Below, in pieces: positions 16,568 to 25,917 of a stretch of DNA of 64,000 nt. This DNA comes from UBA1952 sp965246785 (lineage in GTDB: Bacteria; Bacteroidota; Bacteroidia; Chitinophagales; Chitinophagaceae), in contig CBDFFM010000005.1 in the NCBI GenBank assembly GCA_965246785.1, positions 124,001-188,000 on the forward strand. The letters are read 5' to 3'. The notes beneath the pieces were generated by a model that worked only from the letters and a program-made list of their open reading frames with translations, was not told the DNA's origin and did no database searches. The position numbers and the translations under genes are program-made. The first letter of the stretch is position 1, and every line of letters begins with the position of its first letter.

Positions 16568-18073
16568 ATGACATACCGGCAACTTTTTTCCAGGGTTTGC
16601 GTGATTGCCACGCTTGGCTTGAACGCATACATCGCAAAGGCGCAGCCAGGCGTTCAACTCGTCTATGACATCATCACCGGATCTGCCGGCAGCACTCCGA
16701 ATCTTATGACCGTTTACAATGGCGCTATGTATTTTACCGCCAACGACGGCGCGCATGGACAAGAGCTCTGGAAATATACCGGAAGCGGCGCGCCTGCGCT
16801 GGTTTACGATATCAACCCCGGAGCGGCCGACGGCGCCACCTATGGTAGCGCTATGGCGGTATTTAACAACAAGCTGTACTTCCCGGGCAAAGACAGCACT
16901 GGTCACTACGGCTTATTTGTTTACAACGGCGTGAGCAATCCCACGCAGGCGCCCAATCAATTTGTCAACATGACCACAGGGTATTATCTGCCCTTTGGCT
17001 CAAAGCTGTATTTCGTGGGCGACGGCGTGCTTTACGGTTACGACGGCCTGAATGTGCCCGTTAAAATCCCGGTCAATACCGGCACCGCTCCGGAGTACGT
17101 TTATGAGCTGACGCCATTCAACGGCAAAATCGTTTTTCGTGGCCGCAACGGCGCATACGGCGGCGACGGACTTTTCCAGTACGACACGAGTACTGCAACG
17201 GTGAGCGTGGTGAACGGCATTGCTCCAGGCGCGGTTCCGTTCAATCCGGCATCGCTCACGGTGCTTAACGGCAAGCTATATTTCTACGCCTGGGATAATG
17301 CGCACGGCTACGAACTTTGGTCGTATGACGGTACGAACACTACGCGCCTCACTGATATCGCGACCGGGCTGATTTCAGGAACGCTTACCAGCCAGCATAT
17401 GACGGCAGGCTACAAGAATGATCTGTACTTCAATGGCAGCATTGACGGCTCAAAATATCAGCTCTACCGTTACAACACGATCAGTGGCGTCGCAAGCGTC
17501 GTTCATACATTCAACGCAAGCAGCTCGGCAGTCGGTATCCCGAATTATTTTATCCCTTATAACGGCAAACTGTACTTCTCCGCTACCGGCTACCAGGATT
17601 CCATCACAAACCAGGTGTGGAGCACAGACAGCATCACGACCAAGCGGGTCACAAGCATCTGTGGACAAACCTGCACGGCAGCGCCAACCTGGTATTGCGT
17701 ATTTGACAGCAGCCTTTACTTTAACGCAAGAAGCTCTACATACGGCTACGAGCTATATCGCTTTACCGACACTTCTTCCTCCTCGCCTTCGCTTGAGGTG
17801 ATTACGCCGCAGGCAGGATGCACCGTTTCCGTTTTTCCTAATCCGGCGCATGGCGATGCAACCCTTTCCATCTCACTGCGTGAGCCCCAAATACTCAGTA
17901 TTTCCCTCTGCGATCTGACCGGCAGGCAGGTTTGGACTAAAAAGCCGACGCAGTGCGAAGGCACAAATAGACTTGTGCTCCCCACGCGGGATATGTCACC
18001 CGGACTATACTTCTATCAACTGCGCAATGCAGCTGGGGAGCGCGTGGCATCAGGTAAGATGCTGCTTGAATAG
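16568..18073 (+). CDS. T9SS-secreted ELWxxDGT-repeat protein
   Basis: A 501-residue protein starting at ATG 16568 (MTYRQLFSRVCVIATLGL), which gives a signal peptide ending in YIAKA; an in-frame GTG upstream at 16514 does not. The body repeats a beta-propeller-like unit whose best preserved copies are HGQELWKYTG (about residue 62), HGYELWSYDGT (about 245) and YGYELYRFTDT (about 392), interspersed with LYF strands such as NGKLYFYAWDN. This is the ELWxxDGT repeat seen in Bacteroidota and myxobacterial surface proteins. A type A T9SS tail starts at CTVSVFPNPAHGD (about 417). No catalytic motif was seen; it is probably structural or adhesive. It lies 118 bases after the metalloprotease. Confidence 0.85.
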   Translation: MTYRQLFSRVCVIATLGLNAYIAKAQPGVQLVYDIITGSAGSTPNLMTVYNGAMYFTANDGAHGQELWKYTGSGAPALVYDINPGAADGATYGSAMAVFNNKLYFPGKDSTGHYGLFVYNGVSNPTQAPNQFVNMTTGYYLPFGSKLYFVGDGVLYGYDGLNVPVKIPVNTGTAPEYVYELTPFNGKIVFRGRNGAYGGDGLFQYDTSTATVSVVNGIAPGAVPFNPASLTVLNGKLYFYAWDNAHGYELWSYDGTNTTRLTDIATGLISGTLTSQHMTAGYKNDLYFNGSIDGSKYQLYRYNTISGVASVVHTFNASSSAVGIPNYFIPYNGKLYFSATGYQDSITNQVWSTDSITTKRVTSICGQTCTAAPTWYCVFDSSLYFNARSSTYGYELYRFTDTSSSSPSLEVITPQAGCTVSVFPNPAHGDATLSISLREPQILSISLCDLTGRQVWTKKPTQCEGTNRLVLPTRDMSPGLYFYQLRNAAGERVASGKMLLE

Positions 18074-18200
18074 CACACTTAAATCGTTTTGGAGCCCGCA
18101 TAACCAAGTGAAGCCAAGCTTGGGGAAAAATCAGGCAAAATGCCGGCAGAACGGCAAAACCTTCAATTGGTGAGGCTTTCCAGTGCTTGCGAACATCCGT

Positions 18201-19652
18201 TCACAACCGGAAAAGCACAGCCAGAATAAGCCTGTCCTCTGTTTTTACAAGGTCGGGACGCCAGTCGGGCGGCAAGGCCTGCGTCGTATAGCCGCTGGGT
18301 GATGTCACGCCGCCCCGCCCTGCGAAGTAAGGCACATCGGAATGGCGGTGCACATACTCAAAACGCACGGTGAGGCTCTGATTAGGCATCCAGTCAAAGT
18401 TTGCGGAGGCATCCCAACCCGTGAACTTATCGCCGGCCGCTGCGCTGAACGGGTAAGCGCCTTCCGTGCCCGTGGGGTTGTTTGGATTTGGCAAAGGACT
18501 GGCCTGCCCGGTCGGGTATAGCACAAGGTAGCGGCCCGGATTAGTCATAACGCCGCCGCCGAAAGTGACGGCAAACCGGTTCCGGTCAAACCAGACGCGG
18601 TTATAGACCATGCCGCTGATGAAGTTTTGGGAAGGCGTCGTTGAATCGCCGCCAAACGCCTTTACACCCCCTCCGTTTTCAAAGCCAATATCAAAAGTGG
18701 ACGAGAAGGCTGCACGTGAAATACCCTTGCTACCCGGGCGATTATAATAGCGATACAGAAAGCTGTTGTCAGAATGAAAGCGATTGCGCTCCGGCAGGCC
18801 CGCGGCATCGGTGCCGTAATAATCATTGGTCAGGAGCTTCAGCTTCTCATTCGGCATCCAGGTGACGTTTGCGCCGAGGCCGGGCATGGAGTTGAATTTT
18901 CCGTAGCTCTGCCAGCCGTTGATAATCCAGGGCTCAATCTTCAATGTCTTTGAAGGGAATATCTGAACGCGGATGCCATTGAAAAACCAAGGCGTATTAT
19001 CTGAGGTAAACGAAGCCTGGTATTCCCAGTTCTCCACCTGATAATAGGAGTTCAGCCCGATGTAGGACATAAACAAACCCGCGTCCACATTGATACCGTA
19101 CCATTTATTGAAGTGATAGCCCGCATAGGCTTCGCTGATGTAACGGTACGCGTTGCTGAGCTGATACTGCCCGCGGTACGGGCTATAATCGTTGCGTGGA
19201 ATCACGATGGAGCGATTGCCGAACTGTGTCATTAGCCTGCCGCGTGCGCCCTTGTAGTTGAAGTCGCCGCCAAAGCCCACGAAGCTCACTTGAAGCTCAT
19301 TGTTGCGCGCCAGGGCCGTGGAACCGACGACGGTATTGTCAATCGGGTTGTTGAAGGAGTAGGTGTAGTTGGCATCCAGCATAAAGGAGCCGGTAAAATA
19401 CTTTGTTTGCAGCACTGCATGGTCGCGGCGGTCGGCACCATTCTGCCAGGTAAGGTCGTAGCCGGTCCATGCTGCCTTGGCTGCGTCCGGCTCGGGATCA
19501 TTGTCGTAAACGGACGATGGCGCGGCAGGTGATTGCGCTGTGTCATCGTCGTCTTTTTGAAAACGGTTGTCAACAGGTGTCTGCGAGAATGCGGTGCCTG
19601 TACAGCATACTATTAAGGCAAGTATTGCGAAAGTGTGTCCGGACTTGTTCAT
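18201..19652 (-). CDS. Outer-membrane beta-barrel porin (BBP2/OmpL-like)
   Basis: A 483-residue protein with signal peptide (1-23, CTGTAFSQ), a short acidic periplasmic stretch (FQKDDDDTAQ) and a long chain of alternating hydrophobic/aromatic strands ending in a terminal DRLILAVLFRL strand with a final Leu after Arg, typical of a barrel end. Motifs such as QFGNRS, YISEAYAGYHFNKW, NVDAGLFMSYIGL and YEYVHRHSDVPYF-like strands fit the putative beta-barrel porin-2 family. It is the last gene of the minus-strand potassium cluster (KdpD, KdpE, Kup, a secreted protein, porin), so a role in letting potassium cross the outer membrane is a reasonable inference but is not shown. Confidence 0.85.
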   Translation of the reverse strand: MNKSGHTFAILALIVCCTGTAFSQTPVDNRFQKDDDDTAQSPAAPSSVYDNDPEPDAAKAAWTGYDLTWQNGADRRDHAVLQTKYFTGSFMLDANYTYSFNNPIDNTVVGSTALARNNELQVSFVGFGGDFNYKGARGRLMTQFGNRSIVIPRNDYSPYRGQYQLSNAYRYISEAYAGYHFNKWYGINVDAGLFMSYIGLNSYYQVENWEYQASFTSDNTPWFFNGIRVQIFPSKTLKIEPWIINGWQSYGKFNSMPGLGANVTWMPNEKLKLLTNDYYGTDAAGLPERNRFHSDNSFLYRYYNRPGSKGISRAAFSSTFDIGFENGGGVKAFGGDSTTPSQNFISGMVYNRVWFDRNRFAVTFGGGVMTNPGRYLVLYPTGQASPLPNPNNPTGTEGAYPFSAAAGDKFTGWDASANFDWMPNQSLTVRFEYVHRHSDVPYFAGRGGVTSPSGYTTQALPPDWRPDLVKTEDRLILAVLFRL

Positions 19653-19691
19653 AATGATTGCTTGGGAAGATTAAAGGAATTTTGGAATCGC

Positions 19692-20273
19692 TCATTGCTT
19701 CAGTGGATGCGTCTGCGCATACACTTTCATGAGCCTATAGACTTTGTGGTAGCCGTCGTATTTTATCAGGTCCGCATCGCCGGAGAATGCATCATAAATG
19801 CGTTCTGCGAACGGCACATCATCGCTGTAGGCTTTGCCCAATGCGGCTTTAGTAAGCGGCTCAATAGCCGATGAATCATTGCGGCTGAAGAAGTAACTCG
19901 TTAAGGATTGTGGTGCTTTACCGCCGGTAAATAATGTTTGCTGGTAAAGCACAAGTCCGACGCCTGCGCTTACGATTTCATATACGCTCTTGTCGTAAAA
20001 CCGGAAAGCCTGTCCCTCCGCAGTCAGGTAGCCATAGAGCGCCGACTTTTGCAGACGTTGCTTTTTCCCCGCTTCTATTAGCGTCACATAAGGCAGATAG
20101 ACAACCTGGTTGAGGCGTATCATATTGCGCTGTCCGGTCACCGGCTTGTGTGAAAGGATGTGGGCTTCAAAATCGGCGGCATGCTCAAATAGTCTGGTAA
20201 CATTGCGTTGCGCATTTGCTGTAGAGTGGCATAAAAGAATGCCGGTGAGCGCCATCTTTAATATCGTCTTCAT
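19692..20273 (-). CDS. Secreted protein of unknown function inside the potassium cluster
   Basis: A 193-residue protein with a signal peptide (MKTILKMALTGILLCHSTANA). I do not recognise a domain; the mature part has mixed alpha/beta character with SALYGYLTAEGQAFRFYDK and DADLIKYDGYHKVYRLMKVY segments. Its start overlaps the stop of kup by 4 bases, which points to translational coupling, and the porin follows 39 bases later. The location suggests a periplasmic accessory factor for potassium uptake or sensing, but nothing in the chain proves this. Confidence 0.75.
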   Translation of the reverse strand: MKTILKMALTGILLCHSTANAQRNVTRLFEHAADFEAHILSHKPVTGQRNMIRLNQVVYLPYVTLIEAGKKQRLQKSALYGYLTAEGQAFRFYDKSVYEIVSAGVGLVLYQQTLFTGGKAPQSLTSYFFSRNDSSAIEPLTKAALGKAYSDDVPFAERIYDAFSGDADLIKYDGYHKVYRLMKVYAQTHPLKQ

Positions 20274-22249
20274 AATGATTGAGGGTTGGGCGCGCGCGTC
20301 AGCTCAAAAGCTGCGGCAGGCTGATAAACCAGCGGCGTGTGTTCTATCACCACATCGCTCTTGTCAAGGCCAAAAGCCTTTTCGTCGCTGAGGCTGACGT
20401 CGTTCAGCCAGAAGTAGGCGCGCAGCAGCAGGCCATCGCGCAGCGAGAACTCATTCTCCACAGAAAGGAATCGCTCTATAACCACGAACTTGAAGTCCGG
20501 CTCGGCGTTGTAGCGCGTAGAGCCATCGGGGCGGATATGCAGGTTCAGCTCCCGGTTCGCCACCAATTCCTGCACAATCTTCTTAAAGTACAGCTCCGTC
20601 TTTGGCTGAATGCGGAAGCCGATGTTGATGTTCACCTTGATAAGCTTGTCGTCCACCAGCTCCGACACATCATAGCTCATGGTGTATGGCTTGTCCGTCC
20701 GGTTGATGTGCAGAAACCAATACACATCCGCGCGCTTCGGCTGCTTGGAAAGAATGGATTTGATGATACGCTCCTCTACCTGCGTGCGGGTATTAGCTTT
20801 GGAGAGATAAATAAGGTGCGTGGAGAATTTAGGAATCGCATCATCGCCGCTCAACTCGGTCAGCTGCGGCGTGTACTTGCCGATGTCCACGAACTTCACA
20901 AAGCGGTTATTGATTTTACGCGCGTAGTACCACACGTACATCGTCATAAAGATGAACAGCTCAAAAAAGAGGAACATCCAGCGCTCCTTAATCTTCGCCA
21001 CGTTGGCAATAAAGAAGGACGTTTCCACTACAGCGAAAACCGCCACCACCGCCGCTACGGCTAACGGCTGCCACTTCAGCTTATAGCGTAGGAAGTAGCC
21101 AAGCAGCACGGTTGTCATCATCATCGCTATGGTGATGGAGAAGCCGTAAGCCGCTTCCATGTGTGAAGAGTTTTTGAAGTAGAGAATCATCGCTACGCAG
21201 CCAATCCAGAGAATGATATTGACGCTCGGGATGTATATCTGGCCTTTGATGTCGCTTGGCTGCCGCACCGCCACGCGTGGCCAGAAGTTGAGGTTCATTG
21301 CCTCCGATATAAGCGTGTAGGAGCCGCTGATAAGCGCCTGCGATGCGATGATGGTTGCAGCCGTAGCGATGATGATGCTTGGCAGCAAGGCCCAGTCGGG
21401 CATCATCTCAAAGAATGGATTAAGGCCGCCGAGCTGTGGCTTTCCCGCGTGCATCATCCAGGCGGCCTGCCCTATGTAATTCATCACAAGCGCCGTCTTG
21501 ACGAATATCCATGTGAGGCGGATGTTCTTTATCCCGCAATGCCCGAGGTCGGAGTAAAGCGCCTCCGCGCCTGTGGTGCAAAGGAAGACGGCGCCGAGCA
21601 GCCAGAAGCCCTGCGGATAATGCACCAGCAGCTCATATCCGTAGTGCGGACTCAGCGCTTTGAGCACATCCGGGTATTGCGCTATCTCAGAAAGTCCCGC
21701 TACAAGCAGCATCCCGAACCACAACGCCATGATGGGCCCGAATGCCTTGCCGATTACCTGCGTGCCGAAACGCTGGAAGAAAAACAAGCCGGAAATGATA
21801 GCAACTACGATGCCGATAGTGAGCGTATTTCCGGGTACGATGATATGCTCTAAGCCAGGCACACTGTTCAGGCCTTCAATGGCGGAAGCAACAGAAATCG
21901 GCGGTGTGATAATGCCATCTGCAAGCAGGGTTGTGGCGCCGAGAATGGTTGGTATCACCAGCTTCTTTCCATAGCGCCGGACGATGGCGTAGAGCGAGAA
22001 CACGCCGCCTTCGCCCTGATTGTCGGCGCGCAGCGTGAGCCACACATACTTGATGGTTGTCTGGAAAACGAGCGTCCAGAAAACAAGCGAAACGCCGCCA
22101 TAAACAAGCCTTGCATTAATGTCGCGCTCGCCGACGATGGCTTTCATCACATATAGCGGCGAGGTGCCGATGTCGCCGTAAATAATGCCGAGCGCCACGA
22201 GCAGCGAGGCAAGGGTTACCCTGTTCAAGGCGGGCTGCTTTGAAATCAT
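20270..22249 (-). CDS. kup: Kup/TrkD-type potassium uptake permease
   Basis: A 659-residue KUP family transporter. The diagnostic first helix GIIYGDIGTSPLYVMKAI is at residues 21-38, followed by the rest of about twelve membrane helices (residues to about 450, with GGVFSLYAIVRRYGK and TGAEALYSDLGHCG typical of the family) and a cytoplasmic C-terminal domain of about 200 residues. KUP proteins import potassium with protons across the inner membrane. Here the gene lies 27 bases after the kdpE-like stop and overlaps the next gene by 4 bases, so it is in one operon with a two-component system. No frameshift or missing part was seen. Confidence 0.95.
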   Translation of the reverse strand: MISKQPALNRVTLASLLVALGIIYGDIGTSPLYVMKAIVGERDINARLVYGGVSLVFWTLVFQTTIKYVWLTLRADNQGEGGVFSLYAIVRRYGKKLVIPTILGATTLLADGIITPPISVASAIEGLNSVPGLEHIIVPGNTLTIGIVVAIISGLFFFQRFGTQVIGKAFGPIMALWFGMLLVAGLSEIAQYPDVLKALSPHYGYELLVHYPQGFWLLGAVFLCTTGAEALYSDLGHCGIKNIRLTWIFVKTALVMNYIGQAAWMMHAGKPQLGGLNPFFEMMPDWALLPSIIIATAATIIASQALISGSYTLISEAMNLNFWPRVAVRQPSDIKGQIYIPSVNIILWIGCVAMILYFKNSSHMEAAYGFSITIAMMMTTVLLGYFLRYKLKWQPLAVAAVVAVFAVVETSFFIANVAKIKERWMFLFFELFIFMTMYVWYYARKINNRFVKFVDIGKYTPQLTELSGDDAIPKFSTHLIYLSKANTRTQVEERIIKSILSKQPKRADVYWFLHINRTDKPYTMSYDVSELVDDKLIKVNINIGFRIQPKTELYFKKIVQELVANRELNLHIRPDGSTRYNAEPDFKFVVIERFLSVENEFSLRDGLLLRAYFWLNDVSLSDEKAFGLDKSDVVIEHTPLVYQPAAAFELTRAPNPQSL

Positions 22250-22276
22250 GTTGAGACGTTGATATGTTGTGAGGTA

Positions 22277-22963
22277 CTATTCCCTGCAAACGAAGCGATA
22301 GCCCACGCCGGATTCCGTTACGATGGTTGAGGGCCGGTTCGGGTCTGCTTCAATCTTCTTTCTGAGCTGCGCTACGAACACACGCAGGTATTGTGATTGG
22401 GTGATGTATCCCGGCCCCCACACCTCGCGCAGCAGGTAATGATGGGTGAGCACCTTGCCTTCATTGCGGGCCATCAGCGCCAGCAGGCTGTATTCTGTCG
22501 CGGTAAGCTTTAGCACTTCGCCTTCACGCTTTACGACTCTTGCTACAAGGTCTATTTCTAAAGCGCCGCAGATAATTATGGGGTCGGTTTCCTTGATTAC
22601 ACCGCGCAGGGCCGAGCGGATGCGTGCCAACAGCTCGCCGGTTCTGAACGGTTTTACGAGATAGTCGTTCGCGCCATTGTCCAGCGCTTTTACGATGTCT
22701 TCTTCCCCGCTTTGCACGGAGAGTATCAGCACCGGGGCCGTGTACCAATCGCGGAGCTGGCGCAGCACTTCATGTCCGCTTTCGTCAGGCAGGCCGAGGT
22801 CAAGGAGGATAGCGTCTGGCGGATGATTGGCGGCGGTGATGATGCCGTCTTTTGCCGTTGTTGCTTCAGTCACTTCATAGCCGTTGCTGTGCAGCGTTAT
22901 CTGTAGCAGCTTGCGCATTTGCGCCTCGTCGTCAATCACAAGAATGTGTGCGCCCTTACTCAT
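22277..22963 (-). CDS. kdpE: KdpE-like OmpR-class response regulator
   Basis: A 228-residue regulator with a receiver domain (acidic pair Asp11-Asp12, phospho-acceptor Asp55 in AILLDLGLPDESG, Lys in NDYLVKPF) and a C-terminal winged helix (about 130-226) with LTATEYSLLALMARNEGKVL and YLRVFVAQLRKKIEADP, the pattern of KdpE. In other bacteria KdpE turns on kdpFABC under potassium limitation. That operon is absent here; instead kup follows after 27 bases. The gene overlaps the kinase gene by 8 bases. Likely autoregulated with the operon, though no KdpE site was identified. Confidence 0.9.
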   Translation of the reverse strand: MSKGAHILVIDDEAQMRKLLQITLHSNGYEVTEATTAKDGIITAANHPPDAILLDLGLPDESGHEVLRQLRDWYTAPVLILSVQSGEEDIVKALDNGANDYLVKPFRTGELLARIRSALRGVIKETDPIIICGALEIDLVARVVKREGEVLKLTATEYSLLALMARNEGKVLTHHYLLREVWGPGYITQSQYLRVFVAQLRKKIEADPNRPSTIVTESGVGYRFVCRE

Positions 22964-24038
22964 GCTTCAGGTTTTTGAGGTAAGAGGTTTCAGCGGAAAT
23001 CTGTATCGTAAAACGTGCTCCGCCTTCGCGCCGGTTTTCCAAACCAATACGTCCGCCAAGCGCTTCTGTAAAGCCTTTGACGATACTCAGCCCAAGCCCG
23101 GTTCCGCCTGCCTTGGAATCTTTCAGCCTGTAGAATTTGTCAAACACCTGCGCTATCTCCGCATCAGGAAATCCCTTTCCTGAATCTTCAATAATTACTT
23201 CCAGCACATCCGCATGAACCGTCGCCGAAATGCAGATGGCGTCTTCCGCGGCGGTATAAAGCACTGCGTTGTTCAGAATGTTGCCGACTATCTGCTCCAG
23301 CATTCCGCCGTCTGTTTTTACCAGCGGCAGGTCGGGATTGATGCTGATGGAAATGCGCTGCTTCGCGCCGCTCTCTTCTGCGCGCCTAACTGCCTCATAC
23401 ACCACCTCGCTGATGTCGCACCAATCCTTCTTTGGCTGGATAAAGCCGGACTCTATGCGCGACATATTGAGCAGGTTATCCACCTGCCGGTTGAGGCGCA
23501 TAGATGCCGTCGCGATTTCACCGACAAGCTCAGCCCGGTTTTGTAAAGTCAGCCCCGCGTTGCCGTGCTGCAGGTTATCCGTAGCGCCGATAATGGCGGC
23601 AATGGGCGTGCGCAGCTCGTGTGAGAGCGAGTTGAGCAGCGTATTGTAAAGAACGACCGTATGCGCCCGCTCCTCTTTCTCAAGCGCCTCTTTCTCCGCC
23701 CTGCGAATCTTGAACGTGAGCACGCCATTCACCATCGCAATAATGAAGTAGGTAGCCAGAAGTATGGCATCTTCAGTCGTGCCGACAGACAGCGTAAAGT
23801 GCGGCGGGATAAAAAAGAAATCCCAGACCAGCGCGCTCAGCAGGGCAGCGACAAGTACCGGCATAATGTCAAAAAACATGGCCGCCAGCGAAACGGTGAC
23901 AAGCAGCACAAAAGCGACAACGCGGTAGCTGATAAATCCTGAGCAGGCGTAGCAAATGCCACTCACGGCACAAACCGCCAATACGGACAGAATGTACTGT
24001 CTTGTTTTGGGAATTCTGTGATGTAAGATGAGCGACAT
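22956..24038 (-). CDS. kdpD: KdpD-like histidine kinase lacking the N-terminal cytoplasmic domains
   Basis: A 360-residue kinase that matches the C-terminal part of KdpD only. It begins with four membrane helices (about 14-120, a DUF4118 domain: VLAVCAVSGICYACSGF, VVAFVLLVTVSLAAMFF, AALLSALVWDFFFIPPHF, ILLATYFIIAMVNGV), then a HisKA box LNSLSHELRTPIAAIIGATDNL-type helix and a HATPase domain with NILNNAVLYT, DSGKGFPD and GGTGLGLSIVKG. Full KdpD is about 890 residues and carries an N-terminal KdpD and USP domain that bind potassium-related ligands; these are missing and not found upstream. The gene is first in the five-gene cluster. The start sits next to the first membrane helix, so truncation appears genuine and not a start error. 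Confidence 0.88.
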   Translation of the reverse strand: MSLILHHRIPKTRQYILSVLAVCAVSGICYACSGFISYRVVAFVLLVTVSLAAMFFDIMPVLVAALLSALVWDFFFIPPHFTLSVGTTEDAILLATYFIIAMVNGVLTFKIRRAEKEALEKEERAHTVVLYNTLLNSLSHELRTPIAAIIGATDNLQHGNAGLTLQNRAELVGEIATASMRLNRQVDNLLNMSRIESGFIQPKKDWCDISEVVYEAVRRAEESGAKQRISISINPDLPLVKTDGGMLEQIVGNILNNAVLYTAAEDAICISATVHADVLEVIIEDSGKGFPDAEIAQVFDKFYRLKDSKAGGTGLGLSIVKGFTEALGGRIGLENRREGGARFTIQISAETSYLKNLKHE

Positions 24039-24256
24039 ACCTGAGCAATTACGGGCACAAAGGTATCCGGGGCTTTATTGGGATATTATAAAACAGTGGC
24101 GGGGCGGTGTAAGGATTTTATAAAGAGGTTATGCCAGCCTGGGCTTACTTCGCGCTCCGGCATCTTTGCGGTACCAAAGAGCCTTCTAAAAAATTTTTTC
24201 ACCATCTTGTCCTATTCCTTCCTGTTCATTCGTCTTTATCCAAACAAACACTGTTT

Positions 24257-24601
24257 ATGAAAAGCTACACACTCCTCTTTCGCGGAGGCATGGATTACAC
24301 AACCGCTTCTCCCGAAGAGATGCAGGGCAACATGATGAAGTGGAAAACCTGGATGGACGGCATCGCCGCCGACGGCAGGATGATTCCCGGCGGACAACTC
24401 CTTTCGCCCGGCCCCGGCGCGGTGCTGAAGAGCAAAGACCTAGTGACCGATGGCCCCTTTGCCGAAGGCAAAGAAGTAGTCAGCGGCTTTATCGCCATCA
24501 AAGCTGCTAACCTGGAAGAAGCCATCATGATTTCCAAGGGCTGCCCCATTTACGAGCAGGAAGGCAGCAGCACAGAGGTGCGCGAGATTGCTGTAATGTA
24601 G
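24257..24601 (+). CDS. YCII/DGPF-domain protein paired with an ECF42 sigma factor
   Basis: A 114-residue protein starting at ATG 24257 (MKSYTLLFRGGMDYT). The name-giving DGPF motif is at residues 65-68 in VTDGPFAEGKEVVSGF. The fold is the ferredoxin-like YCII domain; family members are often found beside ECF42 sigma factors, and their biochemical activity is not known. The sigma factor gene starts 8 bases after this stop, so the pair is clearly an operon. Upstream reading without a start into 24131 is not used, since family members begin at this methionine. Confidence 0.88.
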   Translation: MKSYTLLFRGGMDYTTASPEEMQGNMMKWKTWMDGIAADGRMIPGGQLLSPGPGAVLKSKDLVTDGPFAEGKEVVSGFIAIKAANLEEAIMISKGCPIYEQEGSSTEVREIAVM

Positions 24602-24609
24602 TCTGCAGC

Positions 24610-25869
24610 TTGGAGCAGGAACCTTCACTACTTGCCGCTCATCTTTTCCGCCGCGAGGCGGGAAAGATGATTGCTGTGCTCACTAATTCATTCGGCGCGC
24701 AGCATCTGCAGCTTGCCGAAGATGTGGTGCAGGATACGCTCATGCAGGCCTGTATATCCTGGACGCAGGGCATTCCGGATGCGCCGGTTGCCTGGCTGTA
24801 TCGCGTGGCGCGCAATAAGGTGATTGATGCCCTCCGCAAAGGCGCTTTTTCCCAGCATCACGATTTTACCGACGAAACATCTGTGCATTTGCTGCAAGGC
24901 GAGGACGATGTGAAATGCGCGGAGCATGATGCACTCATTGCTGACGACGTCCTGCGGATGATGTATGCCTGCTGCCATCCTGCTATTCCGCCGGAGGCGG
25001 CGACAGCACTTGTTTTAAAAACGCTTTGCGGCTTCAGCACCGCAGAAATTGCCAGCGCATTCCTGACGGGCGAAAGCACGATTTCCAAACGCCTTTATCG
25101 TGCGAAGGAAGTCTTTAGGCAGCAGGAGCTGAAGCTGGATATTCCATCCATCGCAGCCTTGCAAAGCCGGACGGATGCCGTGCTGCGCGCCATCTATCTC
25201 CTGTTTAACGAAGGTTACAGCAGCGCCGGGCAAAAGGGGCTTATCCGGCGGGAATTGATGGAAGAAGCGATGCGGATTTGCGAGCTATTGCTATGCCATC
25301 CGCATACGCAAAGGCCGCCCGTTTTTGCGCTGATGGCGCTGATGTGCTTTCAGGCATCCCGCAGCGAGGGTCGCCTTTCGCCGGAAGGCGACATCATTCT
25401 CCTCGCCGACCAGGACAGGTCTAAATGGAACAAAACGCTCATTGCCCGCGGCAATGATTACCTGGCCCGTGCGGCCACCGGAGATTCTTTCAGCGCTTAT
25501 CATTTGCAAGCCGCCATTGCCGCAGAGCATTGCAACGCGCCTTCCTTTGAGCAGATAGACTGGGATTCCATTCTCAAATATTACGATTGGCTCCTGGCCC
25601 TTTCGCCGTCGCCAGTCACGTCACTTCATCGCGCGGTGGCTGTCTTGTTCGTTCGTGGCGGATGGGCGGCAGCCGATGAACTGCTGTGTGTGGAAGGCGC
25701 GGAACTGCTCCGCAACCATTCCCTATATCATGCAGTGCTCGGAGAATGTTACACTGCGGCGGGAGCTAGGCAACAGGCCGCCGATTGTTATGCAAAGGCG
25801 GCACAGCTCAGCAAAGTGCCTGCAGAACAAGCCTTGCTGCGACAGAAGATTGCGGGCTTGCTGAATTAA
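24610..25869 (+). CDS. ECF42-type RNA polymerase sigma factor with C-terminal extension
   Basis: A 419-residue sigma factor. Region 2 (about 10-85) has LAEDVVQDTLMQACISW and PVAWLYRVARNKVIDALRK; region 4 (about 120-175) has AATALVLKTLCGFSTAEIAS and ESTISKRLYRAKEVFR. The C-terminal 240 residues are helical with the family signature RAIYLLFNEGYSS and SPVTSLHRAVAV, the TPR-like extension of ECF42 that controls its activity. No anti-sigma gene is adjacent, as usual for this group. The TTG at 24610 is chosen because the first region-2 helix (LLAAHLFRREAGKM) would be lost with the ATG at 24667. It follows the DGPF gene by 8 bases. Confidence 0.9.
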   Translation: MEQEPSLLAAHLFRREAGKMIAVLTNSFGAQHLQLAEDVVQDTLMQACISWTQGIPDAPVAWLYRVARNKVIDALRKGAFSQHHDFTDETSVHLLQGEDDVKCAEHDALIADDVLRMMYACCHPAIPPEAATALVLKTLCGFSTAEIASAFLTGESTISKRLYRAKEVFRQQELKLDIPSIAALQSRTDAVLRAIYLLFNEGYSSAGQKGLIRRELMEEAMRICELLLCHPHTQRPPVFALMALMCFQASRSEGRLSPEGDIILLADQDRSKWNKTLIARGNDYLARAATGDSFSAYHLQAAIAAEHCNAPSFEQIDWDSILKYYDWLLALSPSPVTSLHRAVAVLFVRGGWAAADELLCVEGAELLRNHSLYHAVLGECYTAAGARQQAADCYAKAAQLSKVPAEQALLRQKIAGLLN

Positions 25870-25917
25870 CGCGGCAAGCATTTCCGTGATTGGAAACCTA
25901 CTTCCTAATTTGGACAC

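Noticed and set aside
20279..21064. Long open frame (261 codons) on the plus strand opposite kup
   Set aside because: It lies wholly antisense to a well-conserved gene and its composition (Arg, His, Val-rich) is that of a GC-rich shadow frame.
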